This document shows, piece after piece, positions 30,209 to 38,817 of a stretch of DNA of 38,817 bases (positions within the stretch are counted from its first letter, which is position 1; every line of letters begins with the position of its first letter). The stretch covers positions 1 through 38,817 of the forward strand of contig JAEZDP010000216.1 of NCBI GenBank assembly GCA_023418055.1. Direction: 5' to 3'. This stretch comes from Acidobacteriota bacterium. Its GTDB lineage: Bacteria > Acidobacteriota > Vicinamibacteria > Vicinamibacterales > Vicinamibacteraceae. The notes beneath the pieces were generated by a model. It made no database searches. It was not told the DNA's origin and saw only the letters and a list, made by a program, of their open reading frames with translations. A program made the position numbers and the translations under genes.

Positions 30209-32179
30209 ATGTCGACGGCGCTCTCTCTTCGCGTTCACCTCCGGTCACTGCTCACGATATGGGTCCTGCTCTGGGCCCTGGCCGCCCCGGCCGCCGCCGA
30301 GCAGGTCAGGTTGGCGTGGGACGCCAATACCGAGCCCGATCTTGCTGGCTACGTGGTGCTCGTCGGCTCGGCGTCGCGCGTGTACACCAGGTCGGTGGAC
30401 ATCGCCAGTCAGACCGCCGAGGCCACGGTCACGGGCCTCCTGCCGGGTACCACCTACTACTTCGCCGTGCGGGCCTACAATGCGTCCGGGCTGCAGAGCG
30501 GTCTGTCCAACGAGGTAGTGGTGACCATGCCCGGCACCGCGCCCACGCCGCAGACCCCACCGCCGCCTCCGGCCTCGGCCGGGCCGGTCGTCACGGCGGT
30601 GACGCCCCTCTCGGGCCCCGTGGGCGGCGGCACGCCCGTGACCCTCACCGGCAGCCAGTTTGCGAACGGTGCGACCGTATGGTTCGGCACGACCCCGGCG
30701 GTCGTGACGGCGGCCTCGGCCACCGCCCTCAGCGTCATCGCGCCGGCGCGTCCGCTCGGCTCGGCGGTCGTCTCCGTACGCAACCCCGACGGGCGCGTCG
30801 GGGCCGCCCCGAGCGCCTACCTGTACCACTCCGGCGAAGATCTCGGCGAGGACGAGGAGCCGGCCGACGCGTTCGTCCGGCACTTCGCCGAGGGCGTGCA
30901 GAGCGCCTTTTTCTCCACCCGGTTCGCGCTCGCCAACCCGCATCCCCATGCGGTGGGCGTGCGGCTCGTGCTCACCGACGTCTTCGGCGGCGAAACCACC
31001 GTCCCGGTGGACGTTCCGGCGGGCAGCCGCGTCACCCTCGACCGTCAGACGCTGCCCGCGCTCGCAAGCGAGGCGTTCGGGTCCCGTTTCGAGTCGACCC
31101 ACCCGATTGGCATCGACCGCACGGTCGTGTGGGATTCGGCCGTCGGCTACGGCTCGCACAGCGAGACGGGGATCGAGGCGCCGGGCACGTCATGGTTCCT
31201 TGCCGAAGGTGCCACGCACAGCGGCTTCGACCTGTTCTATCTGCTGCAGAACTCCACCGATGAGACGGCCGAAGTGCGTGTCCGGTACCTCATGGGCGGG
31301 GGCGGCGTCATCGAGAAGCACCACGTGGTGGCCCCGCGCGCCCGCACCAACATCTGGGTGAACAAGGACGACCCCGCGCTCGCCTCGGCCGAGATGTCGG
31401 CGCACCTCGAGTCCACCAACGGCGTGCCCATCGTCGTCGAGCGGTCGATGTATCTCAGCACACAGGGCCAGTTGTTCACGGCGGGACACAACAGCGCCGC
31501 GCTGGCGGAAGCCTCCACCCGCTGGTTCCTGGCGGAAGGATCGACTGGGGCGTACTTCGACACCTTCGTGCTGGTGGCCAACCCCGAGCCGGTGCCCGCC
31601 CAACTGCGTGTGACGTACCTGCTGGCCAACGCCGAGCCGGTCGAGCGCCTGCACACCGTCCCTGCCAACAGCCGGTACACAATCTGGGTCGACCAGGAAG
31701 ATGCACGCCTCGCCAGCACGGCCGTCTCGACGGTCGTGGAGGTGGTCAACGACGTGCCCGTCATCGTCGAGCGGGCGATGTGGTGGCCCGGACAGGTCGG
31801 CGGCCGCTGGACCGAGGCCCACAACAGCGCGGGAGCCACCTCGACCGCGTCGAGCTGGGTGCTTGCCGACGGCGAAGCGTCGGCCTCGGCCTGGACCTAC
31901 GTGCTCGTGGCCAACACTGGCGCGAGCGACACGGCCGTGCGCTTCACGCTGCTCGATGCCGCCGGGTCCGGCCGCTCCGAGACGGTGGTCGTCAAGGGGC
32001 AGCAGCGGTACTCGGTGGACGTGGCCGACATGTTCGCCGAGGCCCGGCAGGCCCGCTTCGGGGTCCTCGTGGAGAGTCTCGATGGCGCGCCGCTGGTCGT
32101 GGAGCGCGCGACCTACGCCAACGCCGCGGGCACCCGCTGGGCCGCCGGCACCAACAGCCTCGGCACGCCGTTGCCCTGA
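30209..32179 (+). CDS. Secreted FN3-TIG protein with four repeats of an unknown ~105-residue module
   Basis: The 656-residue protein has a signal peptide (LLTIWVLLWALAAPAAAEQ). A fibronectin type III domain is at about residues 33-110 (VRLAWDANTEPDLAGYVVLV, LLPGTTYYFAVRAYNASG). A Pro-rich linker precedes an IPT/TIG domain at about 125-206 (VTAVTPLSGPVGGGTPVTLT). Four copies of a beta-rich module follow, starting at residues 225, 329, 439 and 550. Each opens with an [HW]F/VLAEG-like segment, then a VLxAN strand, a conserved IWV stretch, and a closing VPIVVERxM. No membrane anchor or PEP-CTERM signal is seen at the C-terminus. It is likely a secreted or surface structural or adhesive protein. 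The ATG at 30182 is an alternative start, but 30209 gives the cleaner signal peptide. Confidence 0.8.
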   Translation: MSTALSLRVHLRSLLTIWVLLWALAAPAAAEQVRLAWDANTEPDLAGYVVLVGSASRVYTRSVDIASQTAEATVTGLLPGTTYYFAVRAYNASGLQSGLSNEVVVTMPGTAPTPQTPPPPPASAGPVVTAVTPLSGPVGGGTPVTLTGSQFANGATVWFGTTPAVVTAASATALSVIAPARPLGSAVVSVRNPDGRVGAAPSAYLYHSGEDLGEDEEPADAFVRHFAEGVQSAFFSTRFALANPHPHAVGVRLVLTDVFGGETTVPVDVPAGSRVTLDRQTLPALASEAFGSRFESTHPIGIDRTVVWDSAVGYGSHSETGIEAPGTSWFLAEGATHSGFDLFYLLQNSTDETAEVRVRYLMGGGGVIEKHHVVAPRARTNIWVNKDDPALASAEMSAHLESTNGVPIVVERSMYLSTQGQLFTAGHNSAALAEASTRWFLAEGSTGAYFDTFVLVANPEPVPAQLRVTYLLANAEPVERLHTVPANSRYTIWVDQEDARLASTAVSTVVEVVNDVPVIVERAMWWPGQVGGRWTEAHNSAGATSTASSWVLADGEASASAWTYVLVANTGASDTAVRFTLLDAAGSGRSETVVVKGQQRYSVDVADMFAEARQARFGVLVESLDGAPLVVERATYANAAGTRWAAGTNSLGTPLP

Positions 32180-32234
32180 CGAACCTGCGCTGACACATCT
32201 GCCGCGTCACGGGGACCACCCGTCTCGAGCCCAT

Positions 32235-32262
32235 CTCTGCTGTAACAATTCTGTTACCAGAG
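32235..32262. promoter_or_regulatory. AT-rich hairpin between the two FN3 genes
   Basis: CTCTG-(CT)-GTAACA at 32235-32247 pairs with TGTTACCAGAG at 32252-32262. The 11-bp stem has a 2-nt bulge and an ATTC loop. There is no T-tract after it. It could end the first FN3 transcript or be an operator (core TGTAACA-N4-TGTTACC) for the second. Confidence 0.5.
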
Positions 32263-32349
32263 GCCGGTGGTTCCCGTGTATCCTTCGACCGCCCGCGACG
32301 CTTTCGTACGTCAACCCCCGCGTCGGTCCTGTTGGGCGCCCCATTCCCG

Positions 32350-34083
32350 ATGTTGCTTGCCGTTGCCCGACTCCTGGTCGCAGCGTGTGTCGTGCTGCTG
32401 CTGCCCGCCCTCGTCCGTGCCGAAGACGTCACGCTTGCCTGGGACCCGCCCCGCGGCGCCGCGCCGGACGGCTATCGGGTCCGCTATGGGAAACTGCCTG
32501 GGCCGGTGACGCACGATCGCGACGCCGGCCGTCAGACGACCTACAAGGTCACGGGGCTTCAGCCCGGCACGCGCTACGAGTTTCACGTCGTGGCCTACGA
32601 CCAGCGCGGGCTCGTGAGCGCGCCGTCCAATCGCGTCGAGGTGGCGATTCCCGGCACGCCCGCGCCGCCGCCGGACCCGCCCAAACCGCCGAATCCCCCC
32701 AAGCCGCCGGCCGACACCCCGGTCACGACGCCGTTTTTCCCTGATCCAGCAGTCAGGGTGGACCGTCACGCGCCCGAACCCCATCGCCAGTACCTGGCCG
32801 AGGGCGCGCAGAGCGGCACCTACGCCACGTCCTTCTCCCTCGCCAACCCCACGACCAGAGCCGCCACGGCCACCATCTACCTCCGGCGCGAGGGTGACGC
32901 GGTGTCGCACGTCGGCACGGTCTCGGTGCCGCCGCTCGGCCACCGCGACGTCTCCGCCTCTTCGATCCTGCGCCAGCGGACGGGGACGTTCGGCGTCGGC
33001 GTGACCTCGAGCGAGGAGCTGGGCGTGGCGCGGTCGGTCTCGATCAACGGCAGCGCCGGTGTGCACAGCGAGGTCGCCGTAGCCTCGCCCTCGCGCGCGT
33101 GGTACTTCGCCGAAGGCGCCACGCACGGTCGCTACGAGCTGTTCTACGTGCTGTTCAACCCGGGGCAGACGCCAGCGACGGTGTCGGTCACCTATCTGTT
33201 GCCCTCAGGCGCGCTGGCGCCACGAACCTACGAAGTCGCTCCGCACTCGCGCACGACCATCTGGGTGGACCAGGAAGGACCGGAACTGGCCGCGACCGAC
33301 GTCGGCGCGGTCATCGAAAGCACGAACGGCGAGCCCATCGTGGCCGAGCGCGCCGTCTACTTGAGATCGGGCACCAGCTATGGCGGCGGCCACGTGTCGC
33401 TCGGCGCGCGCACGCTGCGCACGCGGTGGCTGATGGCCGATGGCGCCACCGGCCCGTACTTCACGACGCTGGTGCTGCTCGCCAATCCACATGCCAGGAC
33501 GGCGGTCGTGACGGTCAATTTCCGTCGTACCGACGGCGTGCTGGTGCAGCGCTCCGTGCGACTGCCCGGAGGCGGTCGGGTCACGTTGAACCCGGGCGCG
33601 CTCGACACCCGCCTCAAGGACACGGCGTTCTGGACGGAGGTCGTCGCGCCGGCCGACCTGCCCATTGTCGCCGAACGGGTGACGTGGTGGCCCGGGCAGC
33701 AGTGGCTGGACGGCCACACGGCGCTGGCAGCCGACACGCCGGGGGCGCGATGGCTTGCGGTGGGCGGGCACCAGGGCGGCTCGTCGAGACAGGCCACCTA
33801 TCTGGTCGTGGCCAACACGTCCAGCAGCACCCAGAAGGTACGCGTCACGCTGCTGGGTGCGTCCGGACCGCTCGGCACGACCGTCGTGGACGTTCCCGGC
33901 AGCCGTCGGCACAGCGTCGACGTGGGGGCGGTCTTCCCACAGGTGCGCGGGGCATTCAGCGCGCTCGTCGAGGCGGTCGGCGGCAAGGGGCAACTGGTCG
34001 TCGAGCAGACGCTCTATCGCGATGCCGGCAACAAGCAGTGGGGCGCCGGGTCAGCCATCCCGGCCCGTCCGGTCAACGACTGA
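32350..34083 (+). CDS. Secreted FN3 protein with four repeats of the same ~105-residue module (paralogue)
   Basis: The 577-residue protein has a signal peptide (MLLAVARLLVAACVVLLLPA). An FN3 domain follows at about residues 25-102 (DVTLAWDPPRGAAPDGYRVR, GLQPGTRYEFHVVAYDQRG). A Pro-rich linker replaces the TIG domain of its neighbour. Four modules begin at residues 148, 251, 360 and 468 (YLAEGAQSG, WYFAEGATHG, WLMADGATG, WLAVGGHQGG). The module count and spacing match the upstream protein, so the pair arose by duplication with later loss or gain of the TIG domain. The start is the ATG at 32350; a TTG at 32332 is open in frame. It is not in an overlapping operon, as 170 nt with a hairpin separate it from its paralogue. 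Confidence 0.8.
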   Translation: MLLAVARLLVAACVVLLLPALVRAEDVTLAWDPPRGAAPDGYRVRYGKLPGPVTHDRDAGRQTTYKVTGLQPGTRYEFHVVAYDQRGLVSAPSNRVEVAIPGTPAPPPDPPKPPNPPKPPADTPVTTPFFPDPAVRVDRHAPEPHRQYLAEGAQSGTYATSFSLANPTTRAATATIYLRREGDAVSHVGTVSVPPLGHRDVSASSILRQRTGTFGVGVTSSEELGVARSVSINGSAGVHSEVAVASPSRAWYFAEGATHGRYELFYVLFNPGQTPATVSVTYLLPSGALAPRTYEVAPHSRTTIWVDQEGPELAATDVGAVIESTNGEPIVAERAVYLRSGTSYGGGHVSLGARTLRTRWLMADGATGPYFTTLVLLANPHARTAVVTVNFRRTDGVLVQRSVRLPGGGRVTLNPGALDTRLKDTAFWTEVVAPADLPIVAERVTWWPGQQWLDGHTALAADTPGARWLAVGGHQGGSSRQATYLVVANTSSSTQKVRVTLLGASGPLGTTVVDVPGSRRHSVDVGAVFPQVRGAFSALVEAVGGKGQLVVEQTLYRDAGNKQWGAGSAIPARPVND

Positions 34084-34111
34084 CGGCTGGATGCATTAGG
34101 ATCGTCAGGCC

Positions 34112-34480
34112 ATGGCGAGCTTCACGATTCGAATCGGGGCCATTCTGACGGTGCTGGGAGTGGCCGGATACGTGCTGACCGGGGCCACCAGCCTGACGGC
34201 CCTCATCCCCTCGGCCATCGGCGTGGCACTCGTGGTGCTCGGGCTCGTCGCCCATCGGCAGCCCGACCTGCGCAAACACGTGATGCACGTGGCGGTGCTC
34301 GTCGCCGTCATCGGCCTGGCCGGCTCGATTTCGGGCTTGCTTGCGTTGCCCGGGGCGCTCGCGGCCGGCGAGGGGGTTCGCCCGGCGATGATGCTGCGGG
34401 CCTCGATGGCGCTGCTGCTGCTGGTCTACGTGGTGCTGGCCGTGCGTTCGTTCGTCGCCGCGCGACGCGCACGCGCCTGA
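34112..34480 (+). CDS. Small four-helix membrane protein of unknown function
   Basis: The 122-residue protein is almost entirely hydrophobic, with four predicted helices: IGAILTVLGVAGYVLTGA, LIPSAIGVALVVLGLVAH, VAVLVAVIGLAGSISGLLAL and ASMALLLLVYVVLAVRSFVA. Short basic loops (HRQPDLRKH) and a basic C-terminus (ARRARA) accompany them. I do not recognise a named family; similar short inner-membrane proteins are common and unannotated. It starts 28 nt after the second FN3 gene and may be cotranscribed with it. It is convergent with ispG (21 nt between the ends). Confidence 0.72.
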   Translation: MASFTIRIGAILTVLGVAGYVLTGATSLTALIPSAIGVALVVLGLVAHRQPDLRKHVMHVAVLVAVIGLAGSISGLLALPGALAAGEGVRPAMMLRASMALLLLVYVVLAVRSFVAARRARA

Positions 34481-34501
34481 GCGGTCGTCCGGCGCAGGCC
34501 G

Positions 34502-35749
34502 TCAGGCCACAGGGACGTCGGGGGTGCGCCGCGCGTAGTGGCTGGCCACGTAACTATCGACCAGCTCCCTGAAACTGCGCGCCAGTTCGTCGTAGGTGCC
34601 CCGCAAGGTCAGCGCGTGTTCGCCGTCGATGAACACGGGGCAGTTGGGCGCCTCGCCCGTGCCGGGCAGCGAGATGCCGATATTGGCGGCCTTCGACTCG
34701 CCGGGCCCGTTCACCACACAGCCCATCACCGCGAGTGAGAGCGTCTCGACGCCTTCGTACTCGCGTTTCCACGCCGGCATCCGCTCGCGGATGTAGTCCT
34801 GCGTGCGCTCGGCCAGTTCCTGGAACGTGCTGGACGTCGTGCGGCCACACCCCGGACAGGCGGTGACGCTCGGGCTGAAGGCCCGGATGCCGAGCGATTG
34901 CAGCAACTCGCACGCCGCGTACACCTCCTCGCGTCGGTCACCGCCGGGCTTCGGCGTCAGCGACACCCGGATCGTGTCGCCGATGCCTTCGTGCAGCAGC
35001 ACGCCCATCGCCGCCGACGACCACACGAGGCCCTTCATGCCCATGCCGGCTTCGGTGAGGCCCAGGTGCAGCGGCTGACGCGTCTGCCGCGACAACGCAC
35101 GGTAGACCTCGATGAGGTGGACCGGCCGCGACACCTTGCACGAGATGATCACCTGCTCGGGCCGCAGCCCGCAGTCGACCGCAAGGGACGTCGAGGCCAG
35201 GGCCGATTCCACCATGCACGCGTTCACGACCTCGTCGGACGTTCGCCCGAGCGCACGGTCGGTGTTCTCCTGCATTCGCTGCATCACCAGTTCCTGGTTC
35301 AGCGACCCGCCGTTGACGCCGATCCGCACGGGCTTGCCCTCATCGCGCGCCACGGCGCAGATCGTCGCGAACTGCTCGTCGCGCCGGCGGCCCGTGCCGA
35401 CGTTGCCGGGGTTGATGCGGTACTTGTCGAGCGCGCGTGCGCAGTCGGGGTAGCGGGTGAGCAGCAGGTGTCCGTTGTAGTGGAAGTCGCCGATGAGCGG
35501 CACCGTGCAGCCGGCGTCCCGCAGGCGCTGCCTGATGAGCGGCACCGCGCGTGCGGCCTCGGGGTTGTTGACCGTCACGCGCACCATCTCCGACCCGGCC
35601 TCGGCCAGCGCGAGCGTCTGCGCGACGGTCGCCTCGACGTTTGCCGTGTCGGTGCTCGTCATCGACTGCACCACGACCGGTGCGCCGCCGCCCACCTGGA
35701 CGTGCCCGACCTTCACCCCAATCGTCCGGTGCACGCGTACTACCGCCAT
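34502..35749 (-). CDS. ispG: 4-hydroxy-3-methylbut-2-en-1-yl diphosphate synthase (IspG/GcpE)
   Basis: The 415-residue cytoplasmic enzyme converts methylerythritol cyclodiphosphate to HMBPP in the MEP isoprenoid pathway, using a 4Fe-4S cluster. Family landmarks are all present: VVVQSMTSTDTANVEATV, GDFHYNGHLLL, RINPGNVG, RIGVNGGSLNQ, LGLTEAGMGMKG, and the cluster ligands C298 and C301 (CPGCGRTT) and C344 with E351 (MGCVVNGPGE). Its ATG overlaps the PilZ stop by one base (TGATG), so it is the last gene of a GNAT-PilZ-ispG operon. Coupling of an essential gene to a PilZ protein is unusual but may be only positional. Length and residues are normal. Confidence 0.96.
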   Translation of the reverse strand: MAVVRVHRTIGVKVGHVQVGGGAPVVVQSMTSTDTANVEATVAQTLALAEAGSEMVRVTVNNPEAARAVPLIRQRLRDAGCTVPLIGDFHYNGHLLLTRYPDCARALDKYRINPGNVGTGRRRDEQFATICAVARDEGKPVRIGVNGGSLNQELVMQRMQENTDRALGRTSDEVVNACMVESALASTSLAVDCGLRPEQVIISCKVSRPVHLIEVYRALSRQTRQPLHLGLTEAGMGMKGLVWSSAAMGVLLHEGIGDTIRVSLTPKPGGDRREEVYAACELLQSLGIRAFSPSVTACPGCGRTTSSTFQELAERTQDYIRERMPAWKREYEGVETLSLAVMGCVVNGPGESKAANIGISLPGTGEAPNCPVFIDGEHALTLRGTYDELARSFRELVDSYVASHYARRTPDVPVA

Positions 35750-36138
35750 CAGTTCACGACCCCCACAGTGCCCGTGCCGCCGACCGCCGCCACGATACGC
35801 GCCAGTTCCCGGCGATCGTCCTCGGTCACATTCTCGAACGCGACGGCCGACACATACACCGCCCGCCTCGCGGCATCCACGGCCATCGTCGCCCGGCTGT
35901 AGACGACCCGTCCTTCGAGGTGCAGCGTGCGATGTCCCTCGACGGACACCTGCACGTCATAGGGGCTCTCGGGGTGCAGCGCCTCGTGCCCCGTCACCAC
36001 GAGACCGCCAGTGCCGATCTGCCGCAGTGAGACCGGCGTATCCGTGTCGATGCGCCGGACCTCGAGTGGCACCCGCGCCGGCACGTCGACTCGCAGCGAG
36101 CGTCGGCGTTCGTGCGTCCAGGCGGGAAGGCGTGGCAT
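35749..36138 (-). CDS. PilZ-domain protein (putative cyclic-di-GMP binder)
   Basis: The 129-residue protein opens with ERRRSLRVDVPARVPLEV, the RxxxR part of the PilZ binding motif. It continues with the strand pattern of the fold (VSLRQIGTGGLVVTG, where the usual DxSxxG is QIGTGG), then LEGRVVYSRAT and a C-terminal helix (EDDRRELARIVAAV). The degenerate second motif means c-di-GMP binding is not assured. The start at 36138 has GGAGG 8 nt upstream, which sits at the end of the GNAT gene. The gene overlaps ispG by one base. An HD-GYP phosphodiesterase is encoded about 19 kb away in the same window. Confidence 0.8.
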   Translation of the reverse strand: MPRLPAWTHERRRSLRVDVPARVPLEVRRIDTDTPVSLRQIGTGGLVVTGHEALHPESPYDVQVSVEGHRTLHLEGRVVYSRATMAVDAARRAVYVSAVAFENVTEDDRRELARIVAAVGGTGTVGVVN

Positions 36139-36153
36139 CGTGCGGACCTCCGT

Positions 36154-36807
36154 TCACCGCCCCGCATCTTCCAGCCGCGTCCTCGCGCTGCGGTGCAGAT
36201 CGAGCACGTGCGGGCCGATCTGCTTGCTCAGGAAGATCTTCGACTCGAGGTTCTCAATCGGGTTCTGCACGTACTTCACGAGGTCGAAGTGCAGGTTGGC
36301 CAGCGTGCTGCGCATGTCGTAATACCGGTTCTTGGTCTTGACGATGATCTCGTCGAACCCGGTGGCGACGGCCCACGCCTCCTGCTCTTCGGTGAGAGCG
36401 CGGAAGTGGCCCTGGCCACGCCAGTCGATCCGCGTGCCGCCAATCCAGCTGTAGAGCACCCGGCGGTCGCCGAAGCGCACGACGTCGTCGAGTTGTGCCG
36501 CGAGGTCGGCCAGGCGAGGGTCAGACTCTTCGACGAACAACTCGTGGCACACCTTGTACGATACGGGCACGAGGGTGCCGGGCTCGTCGGGCAGCGCCGC
36601 CACCGCCATCACGATGAGATGCTCGCGGTCGGCGAGGCGTTCGATGATCTCCGCAGCGGTCTTGCGCCGCGGAAATTCGCCGAAGAACTCCTCGATGTAC
36701 TCGATCTCCAGGGCACCCTGTTCGAGACCGTAATGCCGGATCAGATATTCCACGCGGAGATGACACTCGCGCCTGCGCGCCTGAAGGCGCCGGGGCGCCA
36801 CCTGCAT
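36154..36807 (-). CDS. GNAT-family N-acetyltransferase-like protein
   Basis: The 217-residue protein has a GNAT-like core. An early strand-helix region (EYIEEFFGEFPRRKTAAEII) precedes strands LIVMAVAALPDEPGTLVPVS and VLYSWIGGTRIDWRGQGHFR. The last contains the acetyl-CoA loop RGQGHF, followed by the helix RALTEEQEAWAVATGFDEIIV and TKNRYYDMRSTLANLHFDLV. The acceptor is unknown. The start is placed at the ATG at 36807. The frame is open up to 36900, but that would overlap a divergent small gene, and a consensus -10 hexamer lies just upstream of 36807. It is first in a GNAT-PilZ-ispG operon, 15 nt before PilZ. Confidence 0.75.
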   Translation of the reverse strand: MQVAPRRLQARRRECHLRVEYLIRHYGLEQGALEIEYIEEFFGEFPRRKTAAEIIERLADREHLIVMAVAALPDEPGTLVPVSYKVCHELFVEESDPRLADLAAQLDDVVRFGDRRVLYSWIGGTRIDWRGQGHFRALTEEQEAWAVATGFDEIIVKTKNRYYDMRSTLANLHFDLVKYVQNPIENLESKIFLSKQIGPHVLDLHRSARTRLEDAGR

Positions 36808-36813
36808 CCCGCC

Positions 36814-36819
36814 ATTATA
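36814..36819 (-). promoter_or_regulatory. Consensus -10 box (TATAAT) for the GNAT-PilZ-ispG operon
   Basis: On the minus strand TATAAT is followed after six bases (GGCGGG) by the ATG at 36807, so a transcript starting 6-7 nt after the box would be nearly leaderless. No good -35 is present at 16-18 nt. In such GC-rich DNA a perfect hexamer in a 86-nt divergent gap is notable. Confidence 0.45.
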
Positions 36820-36893
36820 GAGGGAGACCCGGCGCGGCATCACGTCGGCGGCCGGCGCCCTGCCCGCACCACGCGCCACGGGGCCCGTCGCCC

Positions 36894-37034
36894 ATGACAC
36901 GCGTGCTCATCGTGACCATGCTCGTCGTCATCGTCGTGATGACGGTGCTGTGGGCGTTTGGCAAGGCGCTCTGGTGGCTGCGCGTGACGTTTCCGCCTCG
37001 GAGGCCCCGCGGGCGAGGCGGCCAGCGACACTGA
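36894..37034 (+). CDS. Putative 46-residue single-helix membrane protein
   Basis: An ATG at 36894 opens a 46-codon frame. One strongly hydrophobic helix (VLIVTMLVVIVVMTVLWAF) is followed by an amphipathic GKALWWLRVTF and a basic tail rich in Arg, Pro and Gly ending in a TGA at 37032-37034. The positive-inside rule would place the tail in the cytoplasm. There is no clear Shine-Dalgarno and I know no family for it. It sits between the divergent GNAT gene and the convergent helicase gene, filling the gap neatly, which supports it being real. Confidence 0.42.
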   Translation: MTRVLIVTMLVVIVVMTVLWAFGKALWWLRVTFPPRRPRGRGGQRH

Positions 37035-37056
37035 GGACCGCGCCGCGCGGGCCGGA

Positions 37057-38513
<1,457 letters not shown>

Positions 38514-38517
<4 letters not shown>

Positions 38518-38817
38518 TCCTTTTCGTCCATCTCGTCGCCCTCACCCGACAGGTCATCCGGCTCGTGCGTCGAGGACGCCGGATCGTCGAACGTCGTCAG
38601 GTCGATGGGCTCGTCGTCCTCGTCGTCGTAGAGACGGCTGACCGGGCGTTCCTTGATGGGCCCACGAGGCCCTTTCTCGTACTTCTGCGTCCGCGGATTC
38701 GGCTTGGCGCGCTGGCGCCGGTTGTCGGGCGGCGCCATACCGCCCGTAGGGTCGCGCGGGGTGAACGGTCGAGGCCCGCCACTGCCGCCGCCCGGGCGCG
38801 GGCTGTAGCCGCCACCC
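38514..38817 (-). CDS. C-terminal part of a Gly/Pro-rich protein with acidic tail (cut by window edge)
   Basis: The frame is open from the right edge, giving about 100 residues. A Gly/Pro/Arg-rich stretch (GGGYSPRPGGGSGGPRPF) leads to a basic part (RRQRAKPNPRTQKYEKG) and a strongly acidic end (YDDEDDEPIDLTTFDD, then GEGDEMDEKE). An internal ATG at 38738 exists, but the coding look continues before it, so this is probably a longer protein. The Gly-rich plus basic pattern is RNA- or single-strand-binding-like; that is inference and no family was recognised. Its stop overlaps the helicase start by 4 nt, so the two products may act together. Confidence 0.55.

Overview
The window is a high-GC bacterial chromosome segment with dense coding on both strands. 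It looks like a soil-type Gram-negative bacterium. An Acidobacteriota member of the Vicinamibacteria type (Luteitalea-like) is my best guess. The grounds are an Oar-like TonB-dependent receptor with an N-terminal carboxypeptidase-regulatory domain, a KGG stress protein, MacB-type permeases with HlyD-type adaptors, FN3/TIG secreted proteins, and short tandem arrays in the gaps. This assignment is inference; there is no rRNA or other taxonomic marker, and I saw no tRNA, CRISPR array, transposase or phage gene.

Left part (1-9100): the tail of an unknown gene ends inside a 27-bp direct-repeat cluster. It is followed by a YggX-like iron-trafficking protein (minus strand), a 14-TM DHA2-type MFS exporter whose start codon abuts an 8-bp-period array, a KGG stress protein with a clear GTG start and terminator hairpin, and a tamA-tamB-like pair for outer-membrane biogenesis.

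Middle (9116-16781, minus strand): a five-gene operon with 4-nt overlaps encodes three successive HlyD-type periplasmic adaptors and two MacB-type permeases, but no ATPase and no TolC. Upstream lie a second 27-bp repeat cluster and an HD-GYP protein, which is divergent from the large TonB-dependent receptor (17014-20298).

Metabolic part (20478-29965): a GH13_18-type sugar phosphorylase overlaps a secreted DsbD-alpha-like domain. A stand-alone molybdopterin oxidoreductase is divergent from an operon of a D-aminoacylase-like lipoprotein, type II NADH dehydrogenase and a DUF3810-like membrane metallopeptidase. That operon runs convergently into a DUF4097-like lipoprotein, with overlapping 3' ends. 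Seven-bp arrays fill two of the gaps.

Right part (30209-38817): two paralogous secreted proteins each carry an FN3 domain and four copies of a module of about 105 residues. Then come a small membrane protein, a minus-strand GNAT-PilZ-ispG operon, a tiny membrane protein, and a DEAD-box RNA helicase overlapping the tail of a Gly/Pro-rich, acidic-ended protein cut by the window edge.

No gap exceeds 300 bases. The longest (15433-15731) holds the second repeat cluster. I did not find a clear novel defence or mobile system. The most unusual items are the triple-adaptor efflux operon without an ATPase, the 7/8-bp and 27-bp repeat families, the D-aminoacylase homologue lacking the first metal-binding His pair, and the duplicated FN3-module proteins.
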